A DNA stretch of 64,000 nt from Stictocephala bisonia (Eukaryota > Arthropoda > Insecta > Hemiptera > Membracidae), in assembly GCA_035578905.1 (NCBI GenBank), contig JAQJVL010000002.1, positions 9,548,717-9,612,716 of the forward strand, written 5' to 3'. Below, piece by piece: positions 22,998-35,250 of this stretch. Below the pieces are notes generated by a model. The model saw only the letters and a program-made list of their open reading frames with translations. It had not been told where the DNA came from and ran no database searches. How positions within the stretch are numbered: the first letter of the stretch is position 1; each line of letters opens with the position of its first letter. The position numbers and the translations under genes are program-made.

Positions 22998-25234
22998 GGA
23001 GTTTAATTTAACAGAATAGATATTATTAAACCCTATATTTGATCGCATATTATCTATTAATAATTCAATAGTTTAATAATGTTAAACAGTTATGCTGTAT
23101 ATATTTTATACACGTAATAACAATTTTACAATTAGGAATTGATCCAACTACAATAACCAGTTAGGGTGGTTGGGAGAAACAAAATAAAATAATAAAATAA
23201 CAATGTAAGAGTCTAGCAGCTAAACATGAAACGAACTAAATTATTCGCTGCCTAAGATGTTAGTAAACATAAAATTAACGACTATAAAAAAAGAACAAAA
23301 GATATTGATGATCAAAACAAGATTTATATAAAACATAGTTTTATTCAACGCATAAAAAGGATAATCAAACGCATACTTAATATTGTTAACATTAATAATA
23401 AAAAATAGTGATAATAAAACAAAACTAGAATAAAAAAATAAATAAAAAAACACTCATAAAACTAATATCATTGTGATTCAGAAGCCACTTTTTTAACATT
23501 TACAGAAAAAAATAAAGCCATTGGATTTCTCTTATTAATAGGAAAATTGTTACAAAAGTTGGACGATAATAAATAAATGATTTCCTTATAGTACTTATAT
23601 TCCCTCTGGGTACTCGTTAATTACTACGGATTACGATACTGGGATTGTAAAATAATTTTAAATTACCTCTATCACCACATAATACATTTATATAATACAC
23701 TCACTTTACATTAAATCCAACACTTTCAGTTAATCAAGAAAATGTTATTTAAAACAGGTGCTTCAGGTTAGCGGCTAATTAGTTATTATTGTGCCCATAC
23801 TTTATGTTCTGTTGTAATCAGTTGTTTATTTAACAATCAAATGAACAAGACTCAATTTTAATTTGTAATTTTTGGTTAAATTAAGTGTATCATTTCTAGT
23901 GGCCAAATTGATAGCAAATGTGGCTACTCAATTTCCATCTTTTACTTTGTAAACATTGTTGTTTCTTTGAAGGAAATGAATTGATTTGTTAATTTATTCA
24001 CTTCTAATAAAAAAGATTTTTAGAACTTAAAAAAAAATAAATAAATAAATGTGGAAGATGTAAAATAGATTTTGTATAACGGGAATGATGACTCTTTTAT
24101 GTTTTTTCCCTTTTTAGATAAACGTAAAAAATAATTTTACTGTAATGAAGATAGAAAAATGTATAAAATTTATCGATTTGTATATTTCATGAATATTGCT
24201 TTAATAAAGTAAATCTGACCGACACTGATCATATATTAAAATCATGAAACTGTTTAAACAGCTATACTAATTTCTTTATAAAAGATGAAGTTGAATTCAA
24301 ATGAATGATCACAATCATTAAAATTAAAGAAGCGGTTGACATTTTAAACGCAAAAATCTATATGTTTAGTTAAATACAAACACATTTTTACATTTAAAAT
24401 TATTCGGAAGTTAGTTAAATAAATAGCTAACATCAACACATAATAAATACATTTAATGTAATTAAAAATATTCCGGCACTTGGATATTGCTTGAACACGT
24501 TTGAGCTTGAATAATAAACATTTCACAAATTCTCCAGCATTGACTATCCTGGAGTCTCACCTTGGTGGGGGTCTCCTCCCCCCCAGGTTTAAATAACCTT
24601 ATTTGACAGTGTGGCTGAACTTCCACATTTCCCAATCCGTGGATTTTCCTAATCTGACCTTACTCAGACTTCGTGACAATGAATGCTTTTCCATTTGCTT
24701 TCAGTTTATAAAAAACTCAAAAAGGTCTTTGTGGCCTTTCACGTGTGTCTTTGATAAAGAGTTGCTATGACAGACTGGCCTTTGCAGTTTTTACTGTAAA
24801 AGCCACACAAACGGGCCACTGATGGTAATCTAATTATTTGAAGTGTAATATCAGATTTACTTACTGGAGCGTGTGTACTTTTCGCTCAAAGCAGGCGTTT
24901 TGATCACAGCAGTTGTTACGTGAAATTAAAATCTCTCTGTATGTTACTTCGTCAAATGAAAATGAACTACTTTTTTGGGATAAATTTTATAGGTTAGTAA
25001 AATTGGTGTACGATAATATTTTATATTTTAAATGTTTTATTACAACGAATTAAATCAGTAATATTTCTAAATTTACTGGTTCATACTAAAATTTATTAAA
25101 AGAACTGTTTCTGTCATCTGGCCAAATTAATGTAGGCCTAGAAATATTTTACTAGATGTTAAAGAAAATTAATATTAAAATAAAGTTCTAAGTTACTTGG
25201 TACTGTCGGTAAAATTTTAGCACAAAATTATTTA
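22998..25234. other. AT-rich DNA, no gene seen
   Basis: Contains an AATAAATAAATAAATG run near 24037-24052 and a C-rich spot at about 24560-24590. No open frame has family or splice support. Confidence 0.45.
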
Positions 25235-25500
25235 AAAGGCCACAATACCGACCTGACATATGCTAAATGCTTGCTATCAACGTGACATTACTAGAGAAGT
25301 CTGGGGGTGTACATGTTGGCTGGTAGTCAGTGTCTGAGTGTTGGGAGGAGAGAGAACTGAGTATCAGGCCTGCCTATTAGATTAAAATGGAACAAATACT
25401 ATGTGGTTTATGTTGCTTAGTTGAACATGGTTAAATGGCTAATAAACTTTTCGAAAGATTCGTCGCAATTTAACTAAAAAAAGACTAGTTTAGGTTAGCA
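25235..25500 (+). repeat. A repeat, degraded copy
   Basis: Contains TGCTATCAACGTGACATTAC, GTCTGGGGGTGTACATGTTG and GAACTGAGTATCAGGCCTG in family order. Both ends are lost. Confidence 0.65.
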
Positions 25501-25504
25501 AGCA

Positions 25505-25815
25505 TACCAATAAACTCAGATGCTCGGTCTTATATAGTGCTAAATGGTCGCAATCGACGCTGATACTACTAGAGAGATGTTGGGTGTCCGTGTTGGGTAG
25601 TAGTCAGTGTCCGGATGATGTGTAGGGAGGAGAATTACTTACACCATGGAGAGAACTGAGTATCAGACCTGTCAATTAGATGAAAATCGAAGCAATATTA
25701 CGTAGTTTGGATTCCATGTAAAACTGGATGTACCTTGATTGAACTGGCTATTGGGATATTAATAAATTGCCCTTTCTGTACATAAGTCGAACTCAGCTCG
25801 TAAGCAGACTACACA
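25505..25815 (+). repeat. A repeat, degraded copy
   Basis: Adjacent to the previous copy and in the same orientation: CAATCGACGCTGATACTACT, GTCCGGATGATGTGTAGGG, AGTTTGGATTCCATGTAAAA, ending at GCAGACTACACAGGTC. The pair could come from tandem insertion or local duplication. Confidence 0.65.
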
Positions 25816-26074
25816 GGTCATGATACACTTATATGATAATTCATATTTATCTTAAAATACGCACAAAGTTGTTTCGGCCTTCTTTTTTATATCAGAGAAT
25901 AATAATCTTTGAATATATTAACAGTATGTATACATCATATAAACTAAAATATTAATGTATCTTAAAAAGCTTTATTGGTTTATAAAAATTGTTTTCTACC
26001 GTGTATTATATTTTTCTTAAAGATATTGTGAAAAGTGGAAGTCCATTTATTTTTAATAGTTAATATAGTAAACA

Positions 26075-26193
26075 GCTCTTTCTAAGGAATAGTTGACCTA
26101 AGTTTTTAACAATGACTACACCCTTTCATATACACTTATCACAGTCATTCACCACCAATAACTGTGATGAGTTTATATGAACGAGTGTAGTCA
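26075..26193 (+). repeat. A-repeat tail with inverted extension
   Basis: The tail segment (TCTAAGGAATAGTTGACCT, TTAACAATGACTACACC) is followed at once by an inverted copy of itself. 26113-26145 and 26161-26193 form 33-nt arms with only about five mismatches, around a short loop. Confidence 0.7.
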
Positions 26194-26204
26194 CATAACT
26201 TTGG

Positions 26205-26490
26205 TACGGTTGATACACAATTTTGTTGGAAAAGCTTTGGTATGCTGGAGTTAGAGAATTACCGCAAATATGGTTTAAATATAAAAGTTGAATGTTTTAA
26301 ATATTTCCATTTAAGTTATTTAATGGGAAGGAAACAATGTTTTAGCATAGGTGAAAACTATTGCGATTTCGACACTATTTACTATGGTGTACTACAAGGA
26401 TCTGTTCTGGGTCCTATTTTGTTGCTGATTTATATAAATGATTTTGCAACGGAACATTTCGTGGTTCATTAACGGCATTTGCAGCGTACT
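26205..26490 (+). pseudogene. LINE reverse-transcriptase core fragment
   Basis: One frame gives LLEKLWYAGVRELPQIW; after a frameshift the other gives YLMGRKQCFSIGENY and YYGVLQGSVLGPILLLIYIN. These are the RT blocks just before the catalytic box. The next block, normally FADD, reads AFAAYS, so the catalytic aspartates are gone. The fragment is bracketed by A-repeat tails at 26075-26193 and 26490-26575. Confidence 0.8.
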
Positions 26491-26575
26491 CATTGTTACT
26501 AACTTAGTAACAATGACTACACTCTTTCATATAAACTTATCACATCGATTCACCACCAATATCTTGAATAATATA
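26490..26575 (+). repeat. A-repeat tail fragment
   Basis: ACTTAGTAACAATGACTACA, TTTCATATAAACTTATCACA and TTCACCACCAATATCTTGAA match the tail at 26100-26160 more closely than other copies. This suggests the two tail pieces on either side of the RT fragment are related by one event. Confidence 0.65.
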
Positions 26576-26664
26576 CTAGTCCAATAATTCAGTTAATTCA
26601 GAAAGTTTAGTATCTAGTTATAGTTACTTAACACTTACTAATGTCGTTTTTAAATGAAAAATGT

Positions 26665-27090
26665 TGCCGGGACTGTGGTGTAGTGTTGTAACCCAGTTAC
26701 TTGGGCGGTAAGTGTTTAGTAGATTGTAGATGATATACTCTATGTTCTAAGCCTCTAAATAACAAAACAGCGTCAACGTAATGGTTATCATTAAAGTTAG
26801 CACTATCAGAGAAACATGAGGTTTGTTTGTAAGGATTTACATTATTTGCAAGGGAGAGAGTTGAATGTCAGACTAGTCAGTTCACCAACAATCAGACCAA
26901 TGTAACATGTTTCGGATTCCACGCTAATCTGTATGTTTCTTAGTTTACCTAGCTATTCGGATATTATCAATATCTCTTTTTGAAGAAAATTTAATCTTAG
27001 TAACAAAGACTACACATGTTCATCTACACTCATCACAGTCATTCATCAACCATTTACGATCGGCGACTTGTCAGAAATAAATAAAAATAA
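26665..27090 (+). repeat. A repeat, near full length
   Basis: Head GCCGGGACTGTGGTGTAGTG and TTGTAACCCAGTTACTTGG, middle CATGTTTCGGATTCCACGCT, tail GACTACACATGTTCATCTAC, and ending ACGATCGGCGACTTGTCAG with AAATAAATAAAAATAA. All segments are present in order, at about 425 bp. Confidence 0.8.
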
Positions 27091-28396
27091 ACTTTTTAAT
27101 CTTCAGTAGTTAAATCAGTAGTTTTATAGTATATTTTTGCAAGATTGCTTCTTGTGTGTAATTTAGTGGTATTTTGTTTTTGTAGTCATAAAAAACAAAC
27201 GCACTAGTTGACTTACCTCCTTAATTTTACACCCAAAAAGAATTGGTTTGTTTTGACAAATTACTTTTATAGAGGTTTTAATATCACGTAACAGTTCTTA
27301 TGATCAAAACGAGCTTTGACCGAAAAGTAAACACGCTCCAATAAATAAACAAGCTATGTAACTTCAAATCTCTAAAGTTACGTGAGTGACCTGTTTGTAA
27401 CCAAAGGACTAATCATACAGCTTTCATCAAAGGACACCATGCTACAGGTAGTTCTTAGGATGGACGTACACTAGAGGCAAATCAAAGCACTGCCAATATT
27501 ATGACTATTTGACAACAAAATGCAGAAACATTAGCGACTAACCATGTCGTATACATTTAATTTACGCAGAAAGTGCCTGTTTACTTAAATGTTAAATTCT
27601 ACGTGGTTTACTGTTTTTTTTATTTTATTTTTGTATGCTCAATATTTCAATATTATATTTCTTTAAGTATGTATATTTGAAAGTAATATATTGTAATTGT
27701 AATGTGTAATATAACATAAAAATAAAAAAGTAAGTTTTACAATATTTGTACAGTTATGGTTATTTTTACACTGCAACTAGACGACAGCCCTTGCTGCGCT
27801 ACGAGTAGGTTATCTACGCTTGCTTCCCCTTCCCTTCGTGGTTCTCTCTAAACCACCATACCAATAGAAATGCTCAGTCTACAGCCAATATCCTGGATTA
27901 CAAAGTTTTATATTTGTAGAAAATCCTATAATTCTACTAGAGGAGGATGAAAAGTAATGTAATCATGTCAGATGTAATAGAAATTACCATAAACATTAAA
28001 CAATGAAAATCAAATTAGTAAAGCTCTTGTGTCATGTTCATGTTTATACAAACTTTATACATTAACTATCCGAATATAAATGAGATTTTCATTTTAATTT
28101 GAATTCACCTTTCGGTGTACTAGACAACAGACAAGAAGTGTATGGATGGACGGGAAAACCACGAACGCATGATGGTTGACATTAAACTCAATTAGAATGT
28201 TAAGTACTTATCCAAATTCAACAAAAATGCGTTAACAAACTATAATACTAGATTTATGATACAAACATATAATATGAGCTAATATATTTCTGAAGACTGA
28301 CACTCACTAAATGCCTTCTTATAAACTTATTTACTGTTCTTGAAAAATTACAATGATAAACATTTTTGAAGTAATTTAATTATGAAATTAACTTAC
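27091..28396. other. Mostly AT-rich DNA, no gene seen
   Basis: A GC-richer, C/T-rich spot at about 27780-27860 has no coding frame. A donor-like ACTTACC (minus GGTAAGT) near 27213 has no convincing acceptor partner. Confidence 0.4.
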
Positions 28397-28449
28397 CTAT
28401 GGAATTGTTTCCATTGTGAGCTGCCTTTATTGGTTTCTTCTCCAGTTAT
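28397..28449 (-). CDS. Candidate 53-bp exon
   Basis: On the minus strand a strong acceptor (GCTTTTTTCAG) and a consensus donor (CATAG|GTAAGTTA) enclose a frame open throughout: ITGEETNKGSSQWKQFH. The peptide is hydrophilic and the composition less AT-rich than the flanks. It could belong to the same minus-strand gene as the exons at 3.9-4.3 kb, but no direct phase chain can be shown. Product unknown. Confidence 0.4.
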
Positions 28450-30257
28450 CTGAAAAAAGCATACTTTATATTCTAATCGTAAAACCATCATCTAAAATTC
28501 CTTTACAATTTTATTATCTTTACTGTAAATACAAATTATAATCAGAATTTTAACATTTATGATATAAATATATTATTTAATATTGTTTACTTTTAAATTA
28601 ATATAACACTTCTAAATACAGATCGGCAGTTGTAGTAAGAGGAGTCGCACGCGTGAGAGAGGGTGTATAGCGTAGTGAGAACATAACAAGGGAAGTGAAA
28701 CCTGTCTGAATAATAATGTTGTGGAAGACAACAGAATTAAACATTCGACTGTTTTTCTTATTTTCAGATTCAATCGATTATTCTCATTGTTTACATTAGC
28801 AATCATCTATCCACTCATGGCTATACAACACTTTTGTTACACCGTACAAGAACTATTTTAACGATCTTCTATTTTTATTATAAATAAAAGACATACAAAT
28901 CGCAAAAGTTTATTGGTAAGAATAGATATAATGTACAATATGATAAATATGCCTATAAAATAGTCATGTATTTATTGGCGATTCTTGCCAACTATTCTGA
29001 ACTGAGCCAGCTGTGTTTTTTGTGTTGAGTTTAAAATCAACTTTGCTTTCAAAACTATAATTAGGCCGGACAGTGACCTGGGTGTTATATTTAGTCCTTG
29101 TAGGGCCTCCAGCGGAAGAGGGGATCTTTCCACCGCTGAGCTGTCTTACTTCACGGGCGTGACTAACTCCGCCGTCAAGTTTTCAACTTCCGCAAGAAAG
29201 TTGTTAGTTGTGACAAAAAAAGAAAAAAATTAAACTGAACTGTACAAGTTTGTTTGATTGTTATTTATTGTTTACATTTTTTCATTGTGTTATTACTTAT
29301 TAATTGTTATTTGGATACTAAATAATGATTTCATTCAAACGTATTAAGCTTGTCAAACGATCCAATGATCACTTCTGCTAATGGTTGGCGGGTTTTACTA
29401 AAGCGCAGTCAGCACGAAACCTACCGTCCGGTTGATGTAACGCTTTTTAAACGGAAGTGTTGTAGACTCCACAGTGGGGGAAGAGTTGTTATCTGTCTCA
29501 CTTGCACCACTCCATGCATCTCTTTCACACTAGTGCGTTCAAAAGGTTCTAAGCGGCCTTTGTTATACTGTCATTTTACGATTCACTAAGTTATTAACAC
29601 TAAATAGTTCATAGTTGTTAAATTCCCGATTTTAATTTAATTTTAGGTTGAAACTCTAATTTATTTTAGTAGTAAAATAAGTAATATTAATATTATTTAC
29701 TTTTAGATAAGCGAAAGTAAGATACAAATTTTGCTTTGATGTTAGTTGGTAATTTAATTTACTTAAATAATCTACTAATGGAAAAAATGATTAATTTATT
29801 TTGATGGTTACTAAAACCATGTGATTATTCTGCCACAATTAGCTGATACAATCACACATTAACTTGACCGTTATTTTTCTGCGCATTTCTGGTCAATTGT
29901 CCCTGCTGAACCTCATTTGAACTAATTTTATTGGATAGCATTTGATGTTGACTTAATAATCATTCTCAATAAGAAATCGAATTTGTCACTCTTTGTTATA
30001 CTAACAGAAAAATAACTAAAACCCGTAATCTCATAGAAAAATATTGTTAACAAAACATATAATATTTAAGTATTTTTCAGATAATTTCTACATTCGTATT
30101 TCACAATATATTCTTCAGTAACAGTTGGTAAGCCACTAGCATACGGATGCAGTTAACTACGTGACTTGATATAATATTAGGCAAGGGACTAAGTTAATAA
30201 CGCATTTATTACATAATTATGACAAACGAGTGATGAAACTGTTTGTTGCGTAGTATT
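28450..30257. other. Mostly AT-rich DNA; one GC-rich patch
   Basis: A patch at about 29060-29215 (GGCCTCCAGCGGAAGAGGGG, GGGCGTGACTAACTCCGCCG) and a weaker one at 29380-29570 stand out by composition. A 79-codon frame across the second has no family match. No repeat copy was recognised elsewhere in the window. Confidence 0.35.
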
Positions 30258-30682
30258 TTACTGACTGTATTTTGTAGTCACTAACTGAATTGAGTAGTCA
30301 TTGACTGAACTGTATAATATTTGATTTAATTGTGTAGTCACTGACTGAATTATGTGATCAGTGACTGAACAGTGTAATCTGTGACATAGTTGTGGAGTAC
30401 TTACTGAGCCGTGAAATATTTGATTGAATTGTGAAGTCACTAACTGAATTGTGTGATCAGTGACTGAACAGTGTAATCTCTGACTGAATCGTGTAGCCAC
30501 TGACTGAGCCGTGTAATATTTTATTGAATTATGAGGTCACTAACTGGATTGTGTGATCAGTGACTGAATTATGTAGTCACTGACTGCCGTGTAATATTTG
30601 ATTGAACTGTAAAGGCACTGAGTTATGTAGTCAATGATTGAATTAGGTAGTCACTAACGGAATTGGCTGACTATTGAAATGA
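30258..30682. repeat. 20-bp minisatellite with ~100-bp higher-order unit
   Basis: The monomer is about GTGTAGTCACTGACTGAATT, about 21 copies with variation. The variant GTGATCAGTGACTGAA recurs with its GATCA ending at 30360, 30459 and 30559, spacings of 99 and 100 bp, so blocks of five monomers were duplicated. The 80-codon minus-strand frame is a by-product. Confidence 0.85.
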
Positions 30683-30763
30683 GGGCGACAACGTAGAAAA
30701 TGGCAAAATCAATACGGCAATGAAAATATCAATTTAATGGGTTGTTTTGTTGAACTCAATTCT

Positions 30764-32180
30764 TGTTCTTCTTCTTCTTTGTCTTTGCCTTTTCCCACGT
30801 CACGTAGGGTCGGCATTACAACTCCGGATCCTCCTCCTCCACAGCTGTCTATCCAGGGCTTCTTCCTTCCTCCATCCCTTTTCCCTCAAGTCACATGACA
30901 CCTTGTCCTTCCATCTCATTTCTGGTCTCCCTCTCTTCCTCCGCCCCTCGACCTCCAAGTCTCCAACCCTTCTCCCCACATAGTTCTCCCCTCTTCTACG
31001 TATGTGCCCATACCACCTCAGTCTACCTTCTTGAATTTTCTTCCCTAAGGGTCCCACTCCAACTGTTCCTCTGATGTAATCATTTTTTATTCTATCCTTC
31101 CTTGTAACTCCACTCATCCACCTCAGCATTCTCATTTCCGCCACTTCCATCCTTCTCTCTTGCGCCTTCTTTATCGGCCAAGTCTCTGCACTATACAGCA
31201 TTGCAGGCCTCACCACAGATTTATACAACTTTCCTTTCCTCCTGGCGCCAACCCTTCTATCACACAACACTCCACTCATTTTCTTCCAATTCATCCATCC
31301 ACTATTAATCCTATGCTGTATTTCCGCCTCCAGTCCTCCATCACTCTGGATGTACGAACCCAGGTATTTGAACTTCCCTACCCGTGGCAGCTCTTCCCCT
31401 TGTATGTCCACCCTTAGCCCCTGTGTTTCTTCCATACTCATGTATTCCGTTTTCGCTCTGCTGATCCTCATTCCTCTTTCTTCCAACACCTTCCTCCACT
31501 CTTCCAGTCTCACTTGAAGTATCTCCTGGGTTCTCTCACAGATCACCACATCATCTGCAAACATCATGCTCCATGGCGCTTCTCTCTTTACTCCATTTAC
31601 CATACAGTCCATTACCAGGTCAAAGAGGTACGGACTGAGAACCGACCCTTGGTGTAGCCCTACTCTCACTGGGAAGTCTTTAGTGGTACCCACACTGGTC
31701 CTTACTTGCGTCATTACTCCTTCATACATCCCCTTTACCACTCTCACATACTTCTCGGGTATGCCTTTACATCTCATACTTCTCCATACCTCCTGCCTGG
31801 GCACTCTATCATAAGCCTTTTCTAAGTCAATAAAAGTCATATGAAGGTTAGCCCGCACCTCTCTGTGCCTTTCCATCAATTGTCGCAGTGCAAATATTGC
31901 GTCCGTTGTTCCCCTTCCTGGCATAAATCCAAACTGTTCTTCACACACTTCACTCTCCTCACGCAATCTACCCTCAATGATCCTCTCCCATATCTTCATT
32001 GTGTGGGACATCAACTTTATCCCTCTATAATTTCCACAATCTTGGATATCGCCTTTTCCCTTGTATATGGGAATAAGTATACTCTTTGTCCACTCATGTG
32101 GTATTTTTTCCCTTTGCCAAATCTTCCTCATCAGATCCCAAAGCACATCAATGCCCCGCTCACTCAACTGTCTCAATGTC
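30764..32180 (-). mobile_element. RTE-clade LINE, 5'-truncated
   Basis: The minus-strand element begins abruptly at about 32180 inside the RT domain and ends near 30764 with a GAAGAAGAAGAAC microsatellite. Short microsatellite ends are usual for RTE elements. CTCAAT occurs at both edges (30755-30760 and 32172-32177), a possible short target duplication. The endonuclease domain and RT N-terminus are absent, so the copy is a dead-on-arrival insertion. Confidence 0.85.
30800..32176 (-). CDS. RTE-type reverse transcriptase, N-terminally truncated
   Basis: 458 codons open to TGA at 30800-30802. The first residue shown as a start is TTG; upstream lies only a stop after two codons, so there is no true initiator. 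Blocks in order: SILIPIYKGKGD and NYRGIKLMSH, QFGFMPGRGTTDAIFALRQL, FIDLEKAYDRVPR (first catalytic Asp), GLHQGSVLSPYLFDLVMD, MFADDVVIC (catalytic AspAsp), then YLGSYIQSDGG and the C-terminal AEMRMLRWMSGVTRKDRI and GRLRWYGHIRRR. These are classic RTE-clade blocks. The absence of stops or frameshifts suggests a recent insertion. The missing endonuclease makes it non-autonomous. Confidence 0.9.
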   Translation of the reverse strand: MRQLSERGIDVLWDLMRKIWQREKIPHEWTKSILIPIYKGKGDIQDCGNYRGIKLMSHTMKIWERIIEGRLREESEVCEEQFGFMPGRGTTDAIFALRQLMERHREVRANLHMTFIDLEKAYDRVPRQEVWRSMRCKGIPEKYVRVVKGMYEGVMTQVRTSVGTTKDFPVRVGLHQGSVLSPYLFDLVMDCMVNGVKREAPWSMMFADDVVICERTQEILQVRLEEWRKVLEERGMRISRAKTEYMSMEETQGLRVDIQGEELPRVGKFKYLGSYIQSDGGLEAEIQHRINSGWMNWKKMSGVLCDRRVGARRKGKLYKSVVRPAMLYSAETWPIKKAQERRMEVAEMRMLRWMSGVTRKDRIKNDYIRGTVGVGPLGKKIQEGRLRWYGHIRRRGENYVGRRVGDLEVEGRRKRGRPEMRWKDKVSCDLREKGWRKEEALDRQLWRRRIRSCNADPT

Positions 32181-33869
32181 AGTTATAAAAAAGTTATGAA
32201 CAGAGATTTTTTCACTTAACTAGAGAAAATTTGAATAGAAATTACTGTTCTGATATCATACTATGATGAAAAACGATATTTGAAATTAAATTAGCTAAAA
32301 TATCTTTGTGTACGAGTTTGTGAAACGTAGTCATATTTTAATCATACATTTCATTTTATGAAATAAAATGTTGTAAAACCGTTTTTGAACTTCAATATCA
32401 CCAATCTTATCAAACATAATAACCATAAAAAATAAAATTACATACAGGATTTAACTGTCGTCAGTTGTTTGGATTTACTTTATTCATTTCCAAGAATATT
32501 ATTTTCAAATATTGTAGTATTTCTGGGTAAAACTTTGAAAAGGAAGATTAACTAGGTATTTTCCACACAAGGCTTCCATTGTGCTTCGAATCTTCATTTC
32601 ATGGAATTGCTTATGGTTGTACTGCGGCGCTTTCAATGGTTCTTACAGTGTTTAGTTTGTTCAATGAGTCTAACTGTTCTATGAATATATTTGTATTTGG
32701 AAACAAATTTAACACATTAAACCTTATAATGTAATATATAGAGGTATTTCAAAAGAAATTCTAAAAATTAGTTTTGATTTTGTACCATTACTTGACGAAA
32801 TATCTATGACTAGTTTATTAGATTGTTTTAGTTAGTTAAACGCAGTGTTATTATTACAAAATTCTATAGGTATAAATGGTTTTGAGGGTTCCTTACGAAT
32901 CAATACTTTGATCATTATCTGAACTATATCGAATATCACAGTTATACTTATGGAAGTATAAGAAAGATCTAATTATAAGAAACACTCAAGGATTTAGTGA
33001 CTACAGTTCAATATAAAACATTGTCAGATATAATTAAAAAATAAAAGGATTCCTGGTGGAATTTATTTATTTTCCAAACATTATGGAAACCATATAGTAC
33101 AAATAGGTACGAATTGTGTTTAAGATAGTTAACTATAAGGAATATTATGAATTATTTATTACATAGTATTCCTTCATGTAATATTATGTAATAAATAGTT
33201 TCTACATAGATTGCTCCTAATAAATTAATATTTCCAAATTGAACATATCTATTAAGTTCATTTTATACATCTTTTCGTGGGAAAATTAATGTTTTACTGC
33301 AGATTTATAATGAAAGTGTAGTTGTGAGAAAATGCTGGCATGTAGACATAAAAATAGATCCGTCAAAAATCAACACAGCCATATTTTAAAATATTTTTGG
33401 CACTAAAACATTTTGTAACACTCAACAGTTTTAAAAATTAAGTGAATTTTAGTTTAATTAGTATAAAATGTATTGTAAACTACTAAAACTTTAGTTTAAA
33501 AACCTAAATAGTCAATAAATATTTTGAATCCAAATAAGTTATTGTCCAAATAAGATAATGTAGTATTCTCTGTCTCCATTAATTCTCTATAATCGTGTTA
33601 AAGAATGTTCTGTGAGTATCCTAAGCTATTAAAGTATCCGTTTTCTTAAAATGATAACAAGTCATAGACATAGATTTATTCTAAAATATTTAGACAAGAT
33701 ACTGAATCAAGTTTTTTATAACAGAGATATTTTGTTTGAAAGTTATTTGTTAGCACTGAATTGCTGATGTTCGTATGAAACCTTGTCTTCTTCGTATACC
33801 TTATCCTAGATATATAGCTTTTTATATTTAGTTAGTTAGTACGTACAAGTTAGTACAGAAGAATATAAT
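32181..33869. other. AT-rich DNA, no gene seen
   Basis: No frame above background length, no splice-bounded block and no recognised repeat. Confidence 0.5.
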
Positions 33870-33960
33870 AATAATTTTATATATAGGCTAAGGTAGCACC
33901 TGAAGACGACAGGAATCTCACACCAGTCGAATCGTTGTGTTAGTTTTAAAACACTTGAAG
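33870..33960 (+). repeat. Possible Penelope-like element remnant
   Basis: CCTGAAGACGACAGG, then CCAGTCGAATCGTTGTG, has the CTGAAGA / short stem / GAA layout seen also at 46049-46078 and in both arms of the foldback at 53878-54786. The 33906-33929 part can pair GAC with GTC. No coding sequence accompanies it. Confidence 0.25.
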
Positions 33961-34859
33961 CGTTAGAAATCTCCAAAAAAATTTATTAATATAATATTTG
34001 TTGTGTTATTGTTATCAAGAAAAGAGAGTATATGTTTTTATGACGTATACATTTATGACGTTCGGCCTAAGGCCATAGGTTTATGAAGACCAAAGGGTTG
34101 GCCCGTGGGATTTTGAGTTGTGTGACACAGCCTTTAGCTGAACTTTTTATTTATATAGACAAGAACGTATGCAGTTTAGATTTTAACTCAAATAACAAGA
34201 TTAAACACATTGAAACCATAATTATGCTTATATAGTAAAATTACAATCTCAATTATAATCAGCAAAGAGTAAATTAAATTATAAAGTTTAGTAATATATA
34301 TATTTTAAACGTCAGTTTGAAGAAAAGGGTAAAAATGTGGAAATCTGAGATACCTTATTCAATTTACATATTCCCCAAAGATTACAAATAAGAGTTACCC
34401 AATCAAGTTTAAAAGTTCCTAAAATATTCACGATCCACGTTTATGTCAGTACTTACTGTCTCCATAATAGTATTTACTGCCAATTCCCTTCCCACTTACT
34501 ACGAACGTGTCTCATGTAACTTACTAAGTTTATTGCTCAAGCTCAATTCACTTTCTATTACATTAAACAGATCAAAGTAATCATATGTTCGGAAAATAAT
34601 TTTGAAAACCTACTGAATAACAATTTTACAATTATTTAGAAACACCTTGTAATGATTTAATCGTAGAAAAGAAGTTTCAAAGAAACCAGTAACATCTCTT
34701 GTAATTAGTTTTAAATAAGTCTAATGATATATTTAATAAATGGTTCTAAAAAATTTGCACAAACTTTCCCCCATATTAAACACTAAAAAAATCAAAACTT
34801 TTGAAAATTACCAGTTTGATTCCCAAATAGGTTTTTTGCTATAAATAAATAACTAGTCT
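33961..34859. other. AT-rich DNA, no gene seen
   Basis: A slightly GC-richer part at about 34060-34130 (GTTCGGCCTAAGGCCATAGG includes the palindrome GGCCTAAGGCC-like CCTAAGG) has no open frame. Nothing else was recognised. Confidence 0.4.
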
Positions 34860-35250
34860 AGTTAGAAAAATGTGGTTTTTAATAAAATATTTTAAATTGT
34901 AATCCACATCTTTCCTGTAGAAATTCACATTTAAAGCCATTTTTCAGAAAATAACATTTTTGTATCTCATAAAAATAAAAAAAAATAAAATTTTAAAAAG
35001 TGAAAAAATAGTCTGGAGATAATGCTAGATAAATTTAATGTAACGAATTTAATAAAAATTGATCCAATCCGTTTGGTCTCTAGCTAACTGCACATACACA
35101 CAGACAGACACACATGCGGACAGACATCACAGTTATTTTTCGGTAAAAAAACTCTTTTTGTGAACCTAAAATGGATTTTAAGACCAACTTGTAAACAATT
35201 TTTCTTGGACGATCACAATACTTTCTCTATGCTATGGGAGAAAGTAAAAA
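34860..35250 (+). repeat. Non-autonomous dispersed repeat with CACAGACAGA run
   Basis: CAATCCGTTTGGTCTCTAGC, CACACAGACAGACACACATG and CTATGGGAGAAAGTAAAAA in this order recall dispersed non-coding elements of insect genomes. Superfamily not determined; single copy in this window. Confidence 0.4.

Noticed and set aside
31160..32188. Plus-strand ORFs opposite the RTE element
   Set aside because: They are shadows of the intact minus-strand reverse-transcriptase frame.
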